From Streptomyces spinoverrucosus (lineage in GTDB: Bacteria > Actinomycetota > Actinomycetes > Streptomycetales > Streptomycetaceae), in assembly GCF_006539505.1 (NCBI RefSeq), contig NZ_BJND01000068.1, positions 1 to 48,248 of the forward strand: a stretch of 48,248 bases of DNA, given 5' to 3'. Below the pieces are notes generated by a model that saw only the letters and a list, made by a program, of their open reading frames with translations, was not told the origin of the DNA and did not search any database. Below are positions 37,971 through 46,394 of this stretch, piece after piece (the stretch's first letter is position 1; each line of letters opens with the position of its first letter). Made by a program: the position numbers and the translations under genes.

Positions 37971-39029
37971 ATGGATGTGACGTCGGACGGCCCTTGGGCC
38001 GGCATCGGGCTGGACGCGCTCAGCGGCCGAGTCCTGGAGTACCTGGTGGGTCACGCCTCCGCCTCTTCCCTCACTGTGGCGGCCGCGGTCGGCGCGTCGC
38101 GCGCAGAGGTCGAGACAGCACTGCGGTCTCTGGAGGACGTACTCCTGGTCATCCCCATCGCCGGCACGCCCCCGCGGTGGAAGGCCGGCCCGCCGCGCTC
38201 GTCCCTGGGCTCCCTGCTGGCCCGCAGGCGCGCCGAACTGGCCCAGGCCGAGCTGTACATGGAGCAACTCCACGAGATCTACGACGTGGCGGCCCGCCCG
38301 CAGGCTCCGCACCTGGTGGAGGTCCTGGAAGACAACGAGGAGGTCACCGCACGCTATGCGCATCTCCTCAAGGGCAGCACCCATGAAGTACTGCACCTGG
38401 CCAAGCCGCCCTATGTGACCGGGCCCGCGGATGCCTCCAGTGAGGGGGATGACTCCGGTCAAGGGGATGTCGCACCGCCGGAGTTCCGCGAGGGACTGCG
38501 GCTGCGGTCGGTCTACGACACCGAGGGCTTCACGGACACGGTGTCACTGGAGACGGCACTGCGGGGCAGCGCCGGCGGCGGCGAGTTCCGGCTCAGTTCC
38601 CGACTTCCCGTCAAACTGGCCCTGTTCGACCGCACCGCCGCCCTCCTGCCCCTGCACCACGACCGTCCCTCGGCAGGATCACTCGTGGTCCACTCACCTG
38701 GCCTCGTCGCCGCGCTCGCCGCGCTGTTCGAGGCCATCTGGAAGCAGGCGGTGCCGGTGTCGCTGGAAAGCCGGCAGGACTGGCCCGCCCCTCGCCGGAC
38801 CCGGCAGACGACGCGGATAGACGAACGAACCCAGGCGATCCTCGACCTCATGGCGACCGGGATGAAGGACGACGCGATCGCCCGGGTCCTCAACGTCAGC
38901 CGCCGCACCGTGCAGAAGCACGTGAGCGAGGCCGGCACCGCGCTGGGCGCCAGAACACGCTTCCAGATCGCCCTCCGCGCAGCCGAACGAGGCTGGCTTC
39001 CACTGGAGGCACCGAACCCGAACGACTAG
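37971..39029 (+). CDS. LuxR-type regulator with TrmB-like front
   Basis: 352 residues. The N-terminus resembles a TrmB-like winged helix (LSGRVLEYLVGHASASSLTV, then AAAVGASRAEVETALRSLED), followed by a helix (LARRRAELAQAELYMEQLHE) and an effector-like alpha/beta domain. The C-terminus is a GerE-type HTH (RTQAILDLMATGMKDDAIAR, then VLNVSRRTVQKHVSEAG). Regulators of this architecture often neighbour subtilase genes in Streptomyces, and this one is divergent from one. GGGAG lies 11 bases before ATG 37971, and ATG 37941 in frame is an alternative. The TAG stop overlaps the left end of a mobile element; the stop before insertion was apparently TAA at the same codon. Confidence 0.88.
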   Translation: MDVTSDGPWAGIGLDALSGRVLEYLVGHASASSLTVAAAVGASRAEVETALRSLEDVLLVIPIAGTPPRWKAGPPRSSLGSLLARRRAELAQAELYMEQLHEIYDVAARPQAPHLVEVLEDNEEVTARYAHLLKGSTHEVLHLAKPPYVTGPADASSEGDDSGQGDVAPPEFREGLRLRSVYDTEGFTDTVSLETALRGSAGGGEFRLSSRLPVKLALFDRTAALLPLHHDRPSAGSLVVHSPGLVAALAALFEAIWKQAVPVSLESRQDWPAPRRTRQTTRIDERTQAILDLMATGMKDDAIARVLNVSRRTVQKHVSEAGTALGARTRFQIALRAAERGWLPLEAPNPND

Positions 39030-39092
39030 GGCCTGTCCGGCGGATCAGGTCGGCTGCAAGGAACGGCGCTTCATCAGCGCAGGTGAGCGGGG

Positions 39093-39136
39093 GCGATGGG
39101 GGTGCCCCCGCGCGAGCAAGTTCGAGCGTGGGGGAG
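39093..39136. repeat. Internal repeat copy 1 of the MITE
   Basis: 44-bp unit starting GCGATGGGGGTGCCCCC. It matches copy 2 (39169-39212) at 39 of 44 bases and contains inverted CCCCCGCGCGAGC / TCGAGCGTGGGGG segments that could form a hairpin. Confidence 0.8.
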
Positions 39137-39168
39137 CGTCCAGCTGCAAGGCGGAGAAGGGAGTCGAC

Positions 39169-39212
39169 GCGATGGGGGTCCCCCCGCGCGAGCGCATTCG
39201 AGCGTGGGAGAG
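39169..39212. repeat. Internal repeat copy 2 of the MITE
   Basis: Second 44-bp unit, starting GCGATGGGGGTCCCCCC, in direct orientation 76 bp after copy 1. The differences are one near position 12, three around positions 26-28 and one at position 41. Confidence 0.8.
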
Positions 39213-39325
39213 TCGGCGACCGACGAAAACGCGGCTGGGGTACCCCCTCTGGGGGAGGGCGTGCCGGACCCCGCGACGCCGGCATGATCCGCCGGACAGG
39301 CCCTAAGAGGTCGGCTCAGTCGGTG

Positions 39326-42319
39326 TCAGCCCTGGTAGAACAGGGACTCCACCACACCACGGGCCCGCCGAGCCGTGCGTCGGTAGGCGTCGAGCATGTC
39401 GCCGACGTGACCGGGCCCGTGCCCCAGGTAGCGGCCCACCGCCGCCAGCTCGCGCGCGTGTGACGGGAAGGTGTCCCCGGCCCGGCCGCGCACCAGCATC
39501 ACGGCGTTGCGGACGCGCGTCGCGAGCACCCACGCCTCGTCCAGGGTCCCGGCGTCCTCGGTGGAGATCAGCCCGGCGTCCCGGGCCGCCGCCAGGGCCT
39601 GGCGGGTCCGGGTGGTGCGCAGCCCGGGTACCTCCCAGCCGTGCCGCAGTTGCAGCAGCTGCACGGTCCACTCGACGTCGGACAGGCCGCCCGGCCCGAT
39701 CTTGGTGTGCAGCTTGGGGTCGGCGCCCCGCGGCAGCCGCTCCGACTCCATGCGGGCCTTCAGCCGCCGGATCTCCCGTACGGCCTCGTCGCCGAGCCCC
39801 CGCTCCGGGTAGCGCAGCGGATCGATCAGCTCGACGAAACGCCGTCCCAGGCCCTCGTCACCGGCCACCGGTTCGGCCCGGAGCAGGGCCTGCGACTCCC
39901 AGACCAGGGACCAGCGGCGGTAGTACGCCTCGTACGACTTGAGGGTGCGCACCAGCGGTCCGGACTTGCCCTCCGGCCGCAGATCGGCGTCGATCAGCAG
40001 CGGCGGATCGGCGCTCGGCAGTTGCAGCAGCCGGCGCATCTCGGCGACGACCCGGTTCGCGGCGTCGGCCGCCTCCCGCTCGTCGGCCCCGTCCTGCGGC
40101 TCGTGCACGAACAGCACGTCCGCGTCGGAGCCGTAACCCAGCTCGTGCCCGCCGAACCGCCCCATCGCGATCACGGCGAACCGTGTCGGCAGGGTGTCCC
40201 CCCAGCTGTCCCGCACCACGGCCCGCAGGGTCCCCGCCAGCGTCGCCGCCGTCAGGTCGGACACGGCCCCGCCGACCAGGTCCACCAGCGCGCCCTGGTC
40301 CGCCTCGGCGGGCTGGGCCTCGGTGCCGTAGGAGCCGACGATGTCCGCGGCGGCCGTACGGAACAGCTCCCGGCGGCGTACGCCACGGGCCGCGGCGACC
40401 GCCTGCTCGCCGCCCTCGGCGCGGCCGACCGCCGCGAGGATCTCCTGCTCCAGCTGGACCCGCGGGCGTGGCTCCAGTCCCCCGCCGTCCCCGTCGCCCA
40501 GCAGGGCCACGGCCTCCGGGGCGCGCATCAGCAGGTCGGGGGCGAGCCGCCCGGCGGACAGCACGCGGGCGAGGTTCTCCGCCGCCGCGCCCTCGTCCCG
40601 CAGCAGCCGCAGATACCAGGGCGTCTTGCCCAGCGCGTCCGACACCTTGCGGAAGTTGAGCAGCCCGGCGTCCGGGTCGGCGGAGTCCGCGAACCAGCCC
40701 AGCAGCACCGGCAGCAGCGTCCGCTGGATCGCCGCCTTGCGCGTGATCCCGGACGCCAGCGCCTCCAGATGCCGCAGCGCCGCCGCCGGATCGCCGTACC
40801 CGAGCGCGACGAGCCGCTCGCGTGCCGCCTCGGGGCTCAACCGGGCCTCGCCCGGCGCGAGTTGGGCGACGGCGTCGAGCAGTGGCCGGTAGAAGAGCTT
40901 CTCGTGCAGGCGCCGTACGACGGCGGCGTGCCGCTTCCACTCGCGGTTCAGCTCGGCGACCGGATCGGCGCGCAGGCCCAGCGAGCGGCCGAGGCGCCGC
41001 TGGTCGGCCTCGCCCTCGGGCACGAGGTGGGTGCGGCGCAGCCGGTAGAGCTGGATGCGGTGTTCCATGGAGCGCAGGAAACGGTACGCGTCCTCCAGTT
41101 GCGCGGCGTCGGCCCGGCCGACGTACCCGCCCGCGGCCAGCGCCCGCAGGGCCTCCAGGGTGGAACCGCTGCGCAGCGCGGCGTCCGCCCGCCCATGCAC
41201 CAACTGCAGCAACTGCACCGCGAATTCGACGTCCCGCAGACCGCCCGGCCCCAGCTTCAGTTCGCGCTCGATCTCGGCGACCGGAATGTTCTCGACCACC
41301 CGGCGCCGCATCTTCTGCACATCGGCGACGAAGTTCTCGCGTTCGGCGGCCTGCCACACCAGGGGTCCGACGGCGGCGACGTACTCCGCGCCGAGTTCGA
41401 GGTCACCGGCGACCGGCCGGGCCTTGAGCAGGGCCTGGAACTCCCAGGTCTTCGCCCAGCGCTGGTAGTAGGCGAGGTGGCTGCTGAGGGTGCGCACCAG
41501 AGGACCGTTTCTGCCCTCGGGGCGGAGGTTGGCGTCCACGGGCCAGATGGAGCCCTCGACGGTGGTCTCGGAGCAGATCCGCATCATGTGCGAGGCGAGC
41601 CGGGTGGCGGCCCGCAGCGCCTTGCCCTCGTCGGCGCCCTCGGCGGCCTCCCCGACGAAGATCACATCCACGTCGGACACGTAGTTCAGCTCGTTTCCCC
41701 CGCACTTGCCCATCGCGATCACCGCCAGCCGGCACAGCGCGGCGTCGTCGGGGGCGGCGGCGGATGCCAGGGCGAGGGCGCGGCGCAGGGTCGCGGTGGC
41801 CAGGTCGGCGAGCTCGGCGGCGGTCTCGGCGACGTCGATCGTGGCGCACACGTCACGGGCGGCGATGGACAGCAGACAGCGCCGGTAGGCGACGCGCAGC
41901 GAGACGGGGTCGGTCGCCTCGGCGAGGCCCCGCTCGAACTCCGCGACCCCCGGATGCAGGTCCTGCGGCTCGTACGTGACCAGCGCCCGCCAGTCGCCGC
42001 AGTGCCGGGCGAGGTGGTCGGCGAGGGCGGCGGAGGCGCCGAGCACACCGAGGAGCCGGTCGCGCAGGGGCTTGGAGCCGGTCAGGGTGTCGAGCAGCTC
42101 GCGGCGCGCGGTCGGTTCGGGCTGCGCCTCAAGCAGCCGTACCAGGCCGTGCAGCGCGAGATCGGGGTCGGCGGTGGCGCCCAGCGCGTCCAGCAGCACC
42201 GGGTCGTCGCGGACGGCGCCGAGCCCGGCGCTCTCCAGCAGCCGCTCGGCGGCGGACGGGTCGGTGAAGCCGTGCCGCAGCAGCCGCGTGAAGGTACTGC
42301 TTCTGCGCCCCGGCGTCAT
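39326..42319 (-). CDS. glnE: Glutamine synthetase adenylyltransferase/deadenylase GlnE
   Basis: 997-residue bifunctional cytosolic enzyme that adds and removes AMP at Tyr397 of GSI. Two nucleotidyltransferase-like domains are visible: the N-terminal one with GKCGGNELNYVSDVDVIFVG (about residues 205-224) and the C-terminal one with GRFGGHELGYGSDADVLFVH (about 720-739), each with the metal-binding D-x-D. Both are followed by D-x-x-LRPEG motifs (VDANLRPEGRNGPLVRT; IDADLRPEGKSGPLVRT). ATG 42319 has GGGAGG six bases upstream; the frame continues to 42451 without a better start. Its target glnA is 40 kb away; the MITE sits just beyond its stop. It diverges from the PPOX-fold gene. Confidence 0.97.
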   Translation of the reverse strand: MTPGRRSSTFTRLLRHGFTDPSAAERLLESAGLGAVRDDPVLLDALGATADPDLALHGLVRLLEAQPEPTARRELLDTLTGSKPLRDRLLGVLGASAALADHLARHCGDWRALVTYEPQDLHPGVAEFERGLAEATDPVSLRVAYRRCLLSIAARDVCATIDVAETAAELADLATATLRRALALASAAAPDDAALCRLAVIAMGKCGGNELNYVSDVDVIFVGEAAEGADEGKALRAATRLASHMMRICSETTVEGSIWPVDANLRPEGRNGPLVRTLSSHLAYYQRWAKTWEFQALLKARPVAGDLELGAEYVAAVGPLVWQAAERENFVADVQKMRRRVVENIPVAEIERELKLGPGGLRDVEFAVQLLQLVHGRADAALRSGSTLEALRALAAGGYVGRADAAQLEDAYRFLRSMEHRIQLYRLRRTHLVPEGEADQRRLGRSLGLRADPVAELNREWKRHAAVVRRLHEKLFYRPLLDAVAQLAPGEARLSPEAARERLVALGYGDPAAALRHLEALASGITRKAAIQRTLLPVLLGWFADSADPDAGLLNFRKVSDALGKTPWYLRLLRDEGAAAENLARVLSAGRLAPDLLMRAPEAVALLGDGDGGGLEPRPRVQLEQEILAAVGRAEGGEQAVAAARGVRRRELFRTAAADIVGSYGTEAQPAEADQGALVDLVGGAVSDLTAATLAGTLRAVVRDSWGDTLPTRFAVIAMGRFGGHELGYGSDADVLFVHEPQDGADEREAADAANRVVAEMRRLLQLPSADPPLLIDADLRPEGKSGPLVRTLKSYEAYYRRWSLVWESQALLRAEPVAGDEGLGRRFVELIDPLRYPERGLGDEAVREIRRLKARMESERLPRGADPKLHTKIGPGGLSDVEWTVQLLQLRHGWEVPGLRTTRTRQALAAARDAGLISTEDAGTLDEAWVLATRVRNAVMLVRGRAGDTFPSHARELAAVGRYLGHGPGHVGDMLDAYRRTARRARGVVESLFYQG

Positions 42320-42453
42320 CCTCGCCCTCCCGTCCGGATCAACGTGGTACGAGCCGAGCCTAACCGGCCCGCCGGTGGGAAGCGCCGATGACTTCCGCCG
42401 TCGTACGGGGTCAGTACTGAGAGGGAGCAGACCTGTGGCAGGAGGAGGCACTC

Positions 42454-42978
42454 ATGACCGGCACAGGACCCCAGACCCTGCTCGACCCGCGCTACAGCGA
42501 CGAGACGGCCACGGCGACGGCCTGGCCCGAGGCGGAGGCGCTGCTGAGCGAGGCCGAGCTGTTCTGGATCTCGACGGTACGTCCGGACGGGCGGCCGCAT
42601 GTGACGCCGCTGCTCGCCGTCTGGTCGGCGGGCGCGCTGCATTTCTGCACCGGCCCGGAGGAGCGCAAGGCCCGCAACCTCGCCGGGAACCCGCACGTCA
42701 CCCTGACCACCGGCACCAACTCCTGGACCAAGGGATACGACCTGGTGGTGGAGGGCGAGGCAGTCCGCGTGACCGACGACGACCGGCTGCGCGAGCTGGC
42801 GGCGGCGTGGGAGGCGAAGTACGGCGACGTCTGGCGCTTCGAGGTGCGGAACGGCTGCTTCCACCACGGCGCGGGAAGCGCGTTTGTGTTTTCGGTGGCG
42901 CCGCACACGGTTTTCGGCTTCGGTAAGGGTGAGCCGTTCAGCCAGACCCGTTGGCGTTTCAATCTGGAGGAGCACTGA
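42454..42978 (+). CDS. Pyridoxamine 5'-phosphate oxidase-fold protein
   Basis: 174-residue protein of the split-barrel flavin/F420-binding family. Family features: ELFWISTVRPDGRPHVTPLL (about residues 29-48), then ALHFCTGPEERKARNLAGNP (about 60-79) with the phosphate-contacting segment, and VTLTTGTNSW. Actinobacterial members of this type often use coenzyme F420 or heme, but the cofactor cannot be decided here. AGGAGGAGG lies 5-13 bases before the ATG. The stop overlaps the ATG of the next gene (TGATG), so the two are translationally coupled. Confidence 0.9.
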   Translation: MTGTGPQTLLDPRYSDETATATAWPEAEALLSEAELFWISTVRPDGRPHVTPLLAVWSAGALHFCTGPEERKARNLAGNPHVTLTTGTNSWTKGYDLVVEGEAVRVTDDDRLRELAAAWEAKYGDVWRFEVRNGCFHHGAGSAFVFSVAPHTVFGFGKGEPFSQTRWRFNLEEH

Positions 42979-43427
42979 TGGACTTCACGCTCGAAGTGAT
43001 CCCACTGCCGGTGAGCGACATCGACCGGGCCCGCGACTTCTACCGGGACAAGGTCGGCTTCCACGTCGACATCGACCAGGAGGTCATGCCGGGCATGCGC
43101 ATCGTCCAGCTGACCCCTCCCGGCTCGGGCTGCTCGATCGCGCTGGGCGACAGCATCTGGGACATGGCCCAGGGCGAGACCAAGCCGGAGCCCGGCTCCT
43201 ACCAGGGCCTCCAGCTCTGCGTCGCCGACATCAAGGCGGCCCGGGCGGAACTGGTCGAGCGGGGCCTGGAGATCTCGGAGCCCGTCCAGTACGCCCCCGA
43301 CGACGGCGCCACGTTCATGTACTTCAAGGACCCGGACGGCAACGGCTGGTCGATCCAGGAGTACCGACGACGGGCGACGGAACCGCTGCACCAGGCGCTG
43401 AGGGATGTGGCGGACCGCCAGCGGTAG
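42978..43427 (+). CDS. VOC family (glyoxalase/dioxygenase-like) protein
   Basis: 149 residues. The vicinal-oxygen-chelate fold is indicated by VIPLPVSDIDRARDFYRDKV (about residues 6-25), GYQ-like LQLCVADIKAARAEL (about 78-92) and the final YFKDPDGNGWSIQEY. Acidic residue positions compatible with metal binding remain, but a full H-E ligand set is not evident, so it may bind a small molecule without catalysis (as bleomycin-resistance proteins do). Overlap of the start with the previous stop indicates a shared operon with the PPOX protein. Confidence 0.9.
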   Translation: MDFTLEVIPLPVSDIDRARDFYRDKVGFHVDIDQEVMPGMRIVQLTPPGSGCSIALGDSIWDMAQGETKPEPGSYQGLQLCVADIKAARAELVERGLEISEPVQYAPDDGATFMYFKDPDGNGWSIQEYRRRATEPLHQALRDVADRQR

Positions 43428-43616
43428 CCAACCCAGGGGCGCGGGGGCAGATTCTTCCGCAGGAAGCGGTGCGGCCCAAAGGTTGCCTCACACAATCGAC
43501 GTTGACCCAGGCGGCCTCGTCAGCGGGCGGGGGCCGAGCCCCTGGACGTCAGGTCGCACCGGTCCCGGGTTAGATTGCCGCCCAAGCTGGTCCGGGTTGA
43601 GAGCCGAGGGTGTCGT

Positions 43617-44738
43617 ATGCGTCAGATTCCTGAATCCGCGCTGCCCGATACGCGTGTCGACCGATGGCAGCAGATCTGGAGCCACCGCGAGCAGCTGTTG
43701 AGGGTCGCGCGGCGCCGGTCGATGAGCCCGCAGGACGCCGAGGACGCGGTGCACGAGGCCATGGCCAGGGCTGCGGAGCGCCCGCACCTGGACGGCAACC
43801 GGCTCGGCGCTTGGCTGACCGCGGTGACCGTACGGCTGTGCGTCGATCAGCACCGGCAGCTGAGTCGGGACACGGGGATACGCCGGCGTGCCGGCTCGAT
43901 GCTGAGCGCGCCCAGCGTCGTACCGCATGAGGAAATCGTGTGCGACCAAGCGGAGGCGCGGTGGCTCGCCCGTCAGGGCACCGCGCTGCCGGAGAGCCAG
44001 CGCGTGGCGCTGCAGCTGAAGGCGCAGGACCTGGACGTGGCGCAGGTCGCGCAGCGGATGGGGCTGACCTACAAGGCCGCCGAGTCGCTGCTGGGCCGGG
44101 CGCGGCGGACGCTGCGGGCCGCACTTGCGGCGACGATTGCCGCCGTCGCCGTGGGGCTGTGGCGGGGCCGTCCACGCATCAACGGGGGTACGCCGACGGC
44201 TGCGTCTCCTGCCGTCCTGGCGTCCGCAGGGACGCTGATGCTCGCGGGGCTCGTCCTGATGTTGTCTCCGGGAGCCGACGCAGAGCCCGCTTCCAGGCCC
44301 GATCGGGACGGGCGGTCGGACGTCGTGTTCGTGTCGTCGCCGCAAGAGCCGGGCGCTCGGCCCTCAGTCACTCCGGCTGCGGTCACCGGCCAGGAGCGCC
44401 TTGGTGTGCGTGCTGTTGCAGAGAGAACAAGCCGGCCGGCCGGTGGCTCGGGCCGGGACGACGGGCCCGTTGAAGGCGGCGGCTCCGCATCCGATCAGGG
44501 GCCGCTGCCCGGCGTGCCCGGCATGCCCGCCGCCGAACTGCCGACGCTGCCGACCGTACCGGCGCTGCCACCCGTACCGGCGGTACCGGTCGTACCCCCT
44601 GTGCCGTCCCTGCCCTCGGTACCGACCCTTCCCGTACCGGCGGTCGAGCCGGATCAGGTCGTACGGCCGAACGTCGACGTACCGGGTCTGCCCGGCCCGC
44701 TGTCGTCGGTGAATCCGCCACTCCTGCCGCTGGACTGA
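43617..44738 (+). CDS. ECF-sigma-like protein with membrane anchor and Pro-rich exterior
   Basis: 373 residues. Sigma region 2 is visible (WSHREQLLRVARRRSMSPQD, then AEDAVHEAMARAA, about residues 19-53) and region 4 (LPESQRVALQLKAQDLDVAQ, then VAQRMGLTYKAAESLLGRARRT, about 122-164). A hydrophobic segment near 168-180 and a clear membrane helix (VLASAGTLMLAGLVLML, about 202-218) follow. The last ~130 residues are low complexity, with Pro-Val/Leu/Ala repeats (LPTLPTVPALPPVPAVP). ECF factors with membrane-anchored C-terminal extensions are known in actinobacteria, so this may be a tethered sigma released by a signal. CCGAGGG precedes ATG 43617. Secreted genes lie directly downstream and are candidate targets. 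Confidence 0.85.
   Translation: MRQIPESALPDTRVDRWQQIWSHREQLLRVARRRSMSPQDAEDAVHEAMARAAERPHLDGNRLGAWLTAVTVRLCVDQHRQLSRDTGIRRRAGSMLSAPSVVPHEEIVCDQAEARWLARQGTALPESQRVALQLKAQDLDVAQVAQRMGLTYKAAESLLGRARRTLRAALAATIAAVAVGLWRGRPRINGGTPTAASPAVLASAGTLMLAGLVLMLSPGADAEPASRPDRDGRSDVVFVSSPQEPGARPSVTPAAVTGQERLGVRAVAERTSRPAGGSGRDDGPVEGGGSASDQGPLPGVPGMPAAELPTLPTVPALPPVPAVPVVPPVPSLPSVPTLPVPAVEPDQVVRPNVDVPGLPGPLSSVNPPLLPLD
44534..44645 (+). repeat. Degenerate Pro-rich coding repeat
   Basis: Short units of the type CTGCCGAC(C)GTACCGGC, coding for L-P-x-V-P or V-P-x-L-P, are repeated about ten times in the C-terminal part of the sigma-like protein. This may span the peptidoglycan layer. Confidence 0.7.
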
Positions 44739-44751
44739 TCCCGGCGGTCCC

Positions 44752-44858
44752 CTTCGCGCCCACGTGCGCGAAGCGTGGAAAGAACTTCGGCTTCTTCGCG
44801 AGGGAGCTGCCACCCGACTCCGTAGAGCAGGTGACAGCACCAGTGCACCATCTGGTGC
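44752..44858. promoter_or_regulatory. Two hairpins between the sigma-like and caspase-like genes
   Basis: The first hairpin (44752-44759 with 44766-44773, 8 bp, 6-base loop) lies 14 bases after the sigma-gene stop and may be a weak terminator. The second (GCACCAG 44837-44843 with CTGGTGC 44852-44858, 8-base loop) lies just before the ribosome site GGAGAG at 44871 and could affect translation or bind a regulator. The 141-bp gap shows no unambiguous promoter. Confidence 0.45.
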
Positions 44859-44879
44859 GGCAGAAGAAGCGGAGAGTTG

Positions 44880-46364
44880 ATGGGACACACAAGCCATGGT
44901 CGGCGGCAGCGCCGCCGTGGGCTGCTCGCGATACCGGTCGCGCTTGTCTGCGCTCTGAGTGCCGCGACGGTCGGCACCCCGCCGGCCCATGCGGCGGCGG
45001 TCGTGGAGACGAGCATCGGCATGCGGTTCAACGACGGTCTGGACACGCGACTCAGTGCTACGGCGTTTCGCGACGCGGCCCGCTCCGCCGGCTACACGGG
45101 CACCAGCCACACCGCCGGGCGTAGTGCGGACGACGCGTGGATGGACGGGCTGGACTCGGGCGTCTTCGCGCTGTTCGGGCACTCGAACGGCGGCATCTTC
45201 CAGACCGATGAGGGGCCGTCGGACGACCAGGACCCGATCCTGGCTGCCGGCAGGACGCAGGATCTCGTGCCTCTCTACGCGAACCTGCGGTTCTTCACCG
45301 AGTACCTGCCGTACGCCGAAGTCGACGACATGCGGCTGTTGATCCTCGCGGGCTGCTACACCGCCCAGTCCGGGCAGCTCGGGAACTTCAACGAGGTCGC
45401 GGTCTCCCGCGGTATCGACTCGGCCATCAGCTTCTCCGGCCTGGTCATGTATCCGGCGACCGCGTACGGCACGGCGGCCAGCACGACGAACTACTCCGGC
45501 AACTACTTCTGGAGCCGGTTCTCGTACCACGCCACCACGGGCGTCACCGTGTCCACCGCGCTCGCCCGGGCTCGTACCGACCTCCTCGCCAAGGAAGGTT
45601 CGGCGGACGGCTGGGACCGTTATGTGATCCGGGGTGCCGCGGCCGCCCCCGGCTCGGTCAAACTCAAGCCGGCGGGCGAGGGCGAGCCGTTGAACAGCCG
45701 GCCCGTCGCCACCCCGAAGTTCACCACCGCCGCCGCCCTGACACCGGTCAGTACGACCACTACGCAGGGTCCGGCGGGGGAGCCCCTCACGACCGTTGAA
45801 ACCGCAGAGGGAGTCGAGTACCGATCGGCCGCCGACGGCTCGCTGATCGACCTCGTGGGCACCCCGACGACCAGCGGTGACGTACGGCTTGGCGCGGACG
45901 AAACCCGCGCTGCCGCGCAAGAGTTCGTCCAGCGCAATGTCACCGGATGGGACGGCGGCTGGCAGCTGGTGGCCGAAGAGCCGGTCAGTCACCTGGAGGG
46001 TGACGCCCTGACGCTCCTGACGTGGCGCCCCGTGGACGACGGGCACGCGGACGCGCGCCAGGTGACGGTCGAGATCGACCGCCGTACCGGAGCCGTCACC
46101 TACCTGTCGACCACTCAGGGCGCGGCGGCCGGGAAGGCGTCGGCCTTCCCGGTCGACCGCGACGAGGCGATCCGCGTGGCCCGTGCCGCGATCGGCGACG
46201 ACCGGGGCACCGCCACCGCCGTGGCCGACACCTGGAACGCCGACCGCTGGACGGTCACCGTCGACCGCGGCCTCGCCGGCCGTCCCGGGGCCGAAATGCC
46301 GGACGTGGAGCGTCTAGAGATCGACGCCCGCACCGGCGACGTGCTGTCCCGCACCAAGAGCTGA
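44880..46364 (+). CDS. Secreted caspase-like/PepSY-like protein, function unknown
   Basis: 494 residues. A signal peptide (GLLAIPVALVCALSAATVGT, cut near AHA-AAV) precedes a domain with a clan CD protease pattern: a hydrophobic strand ending in a His-Ser pair, VFALFGHSNGG (His101), and a second strand ending in Cys, LLILAGCYTAQSG (Cys159). This His/Cys order and spacing is that of caspases and gingipains; it may belong to the DUF6345-type group. From about residue 290 the protein resembles PepSY-type domains (TVEIDRRTGAVTYLS; RDEAIRVARAAIGDD; then RLEIDARTGDVLS). GGAGAG is 4-9 bases before ATG 44880. The following secreted gene starts 30 bases after the stop, indicating an operon. Proteolysis is inferred, not shown. 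Confidence 0.82.
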   Translation: MGHTSHGRRQRRRGLLAIPVALVCALSAATVGTPPAHAAAVVETSIGMRFNDGLDTRLSATAFRDAARSAGYTGTSHTAGRSADDAWMDGLDSGVFALFGHSNGGIFQTDEGPSDDQDPILAAGRTQDLVPLYANLRFFTEYLPYAEVDDMRLLILAGCYTAQSGQLGNFNEVAVSRGIDSAISFSGLVMYPATAYGTAASTTNYSGNYFWSRFSYHATTGVTVSTALARARTDLLAKEGSADGWDRYVIRGAAAAPGSVKLKPAGEGEPLNSRPVATPKFTTAAALTPVSTTTTQGPAGEPLTTVETAEGVEYRSAADGSLIDLVGTPTTSGDVRLGADETRAAAQEFVQRNVTGWDGGWQLVAEEPVSHLEGDALTLLTWRPVDDGHADARQVTVEIDRRTGAVTYLSTTQGAAAGKASAFPVDRDEAIRVARAAIGDDRGTATAVADTWNADRWTVTVDRGLAGRPGAEMPDVERLEIDARTGDVLSRTKS

Positions 46365-46394
46365 CGACACCGACACACCGGAGCAGACACTCAC

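Larger units (their letters stand above)
39027..39305. mobile_element. MITE-like element, 279 bp, perfect 21-bp terminal inverted repeats
   Basis: The ends at 39027-39047 and 39285-39305 are exact reverse complements, each beginning TAGGGCCTGTCCGGCGG. If the outer TA is the target duplication, the element proper runs from GGGCC to GGCCC, a pattern seen in IS5/IS630-type non-autonomous elements of Streptomyces. No transposase is encoded. Inside are two 44-bp copies of a hairpin-forming repeat and a third GGGGTACCCCC-type hairpin. It sits exactly at the stop codon of the regulator and 21 bases from the glnE stop. Confidence 0.85.

Noticed and set aside
39641..42391. A 916-codon + strand frame opposite glnE
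   Set aside because: Same mirror effect; the minus strand encodes both GlnE nucleotidyltransferase domains.
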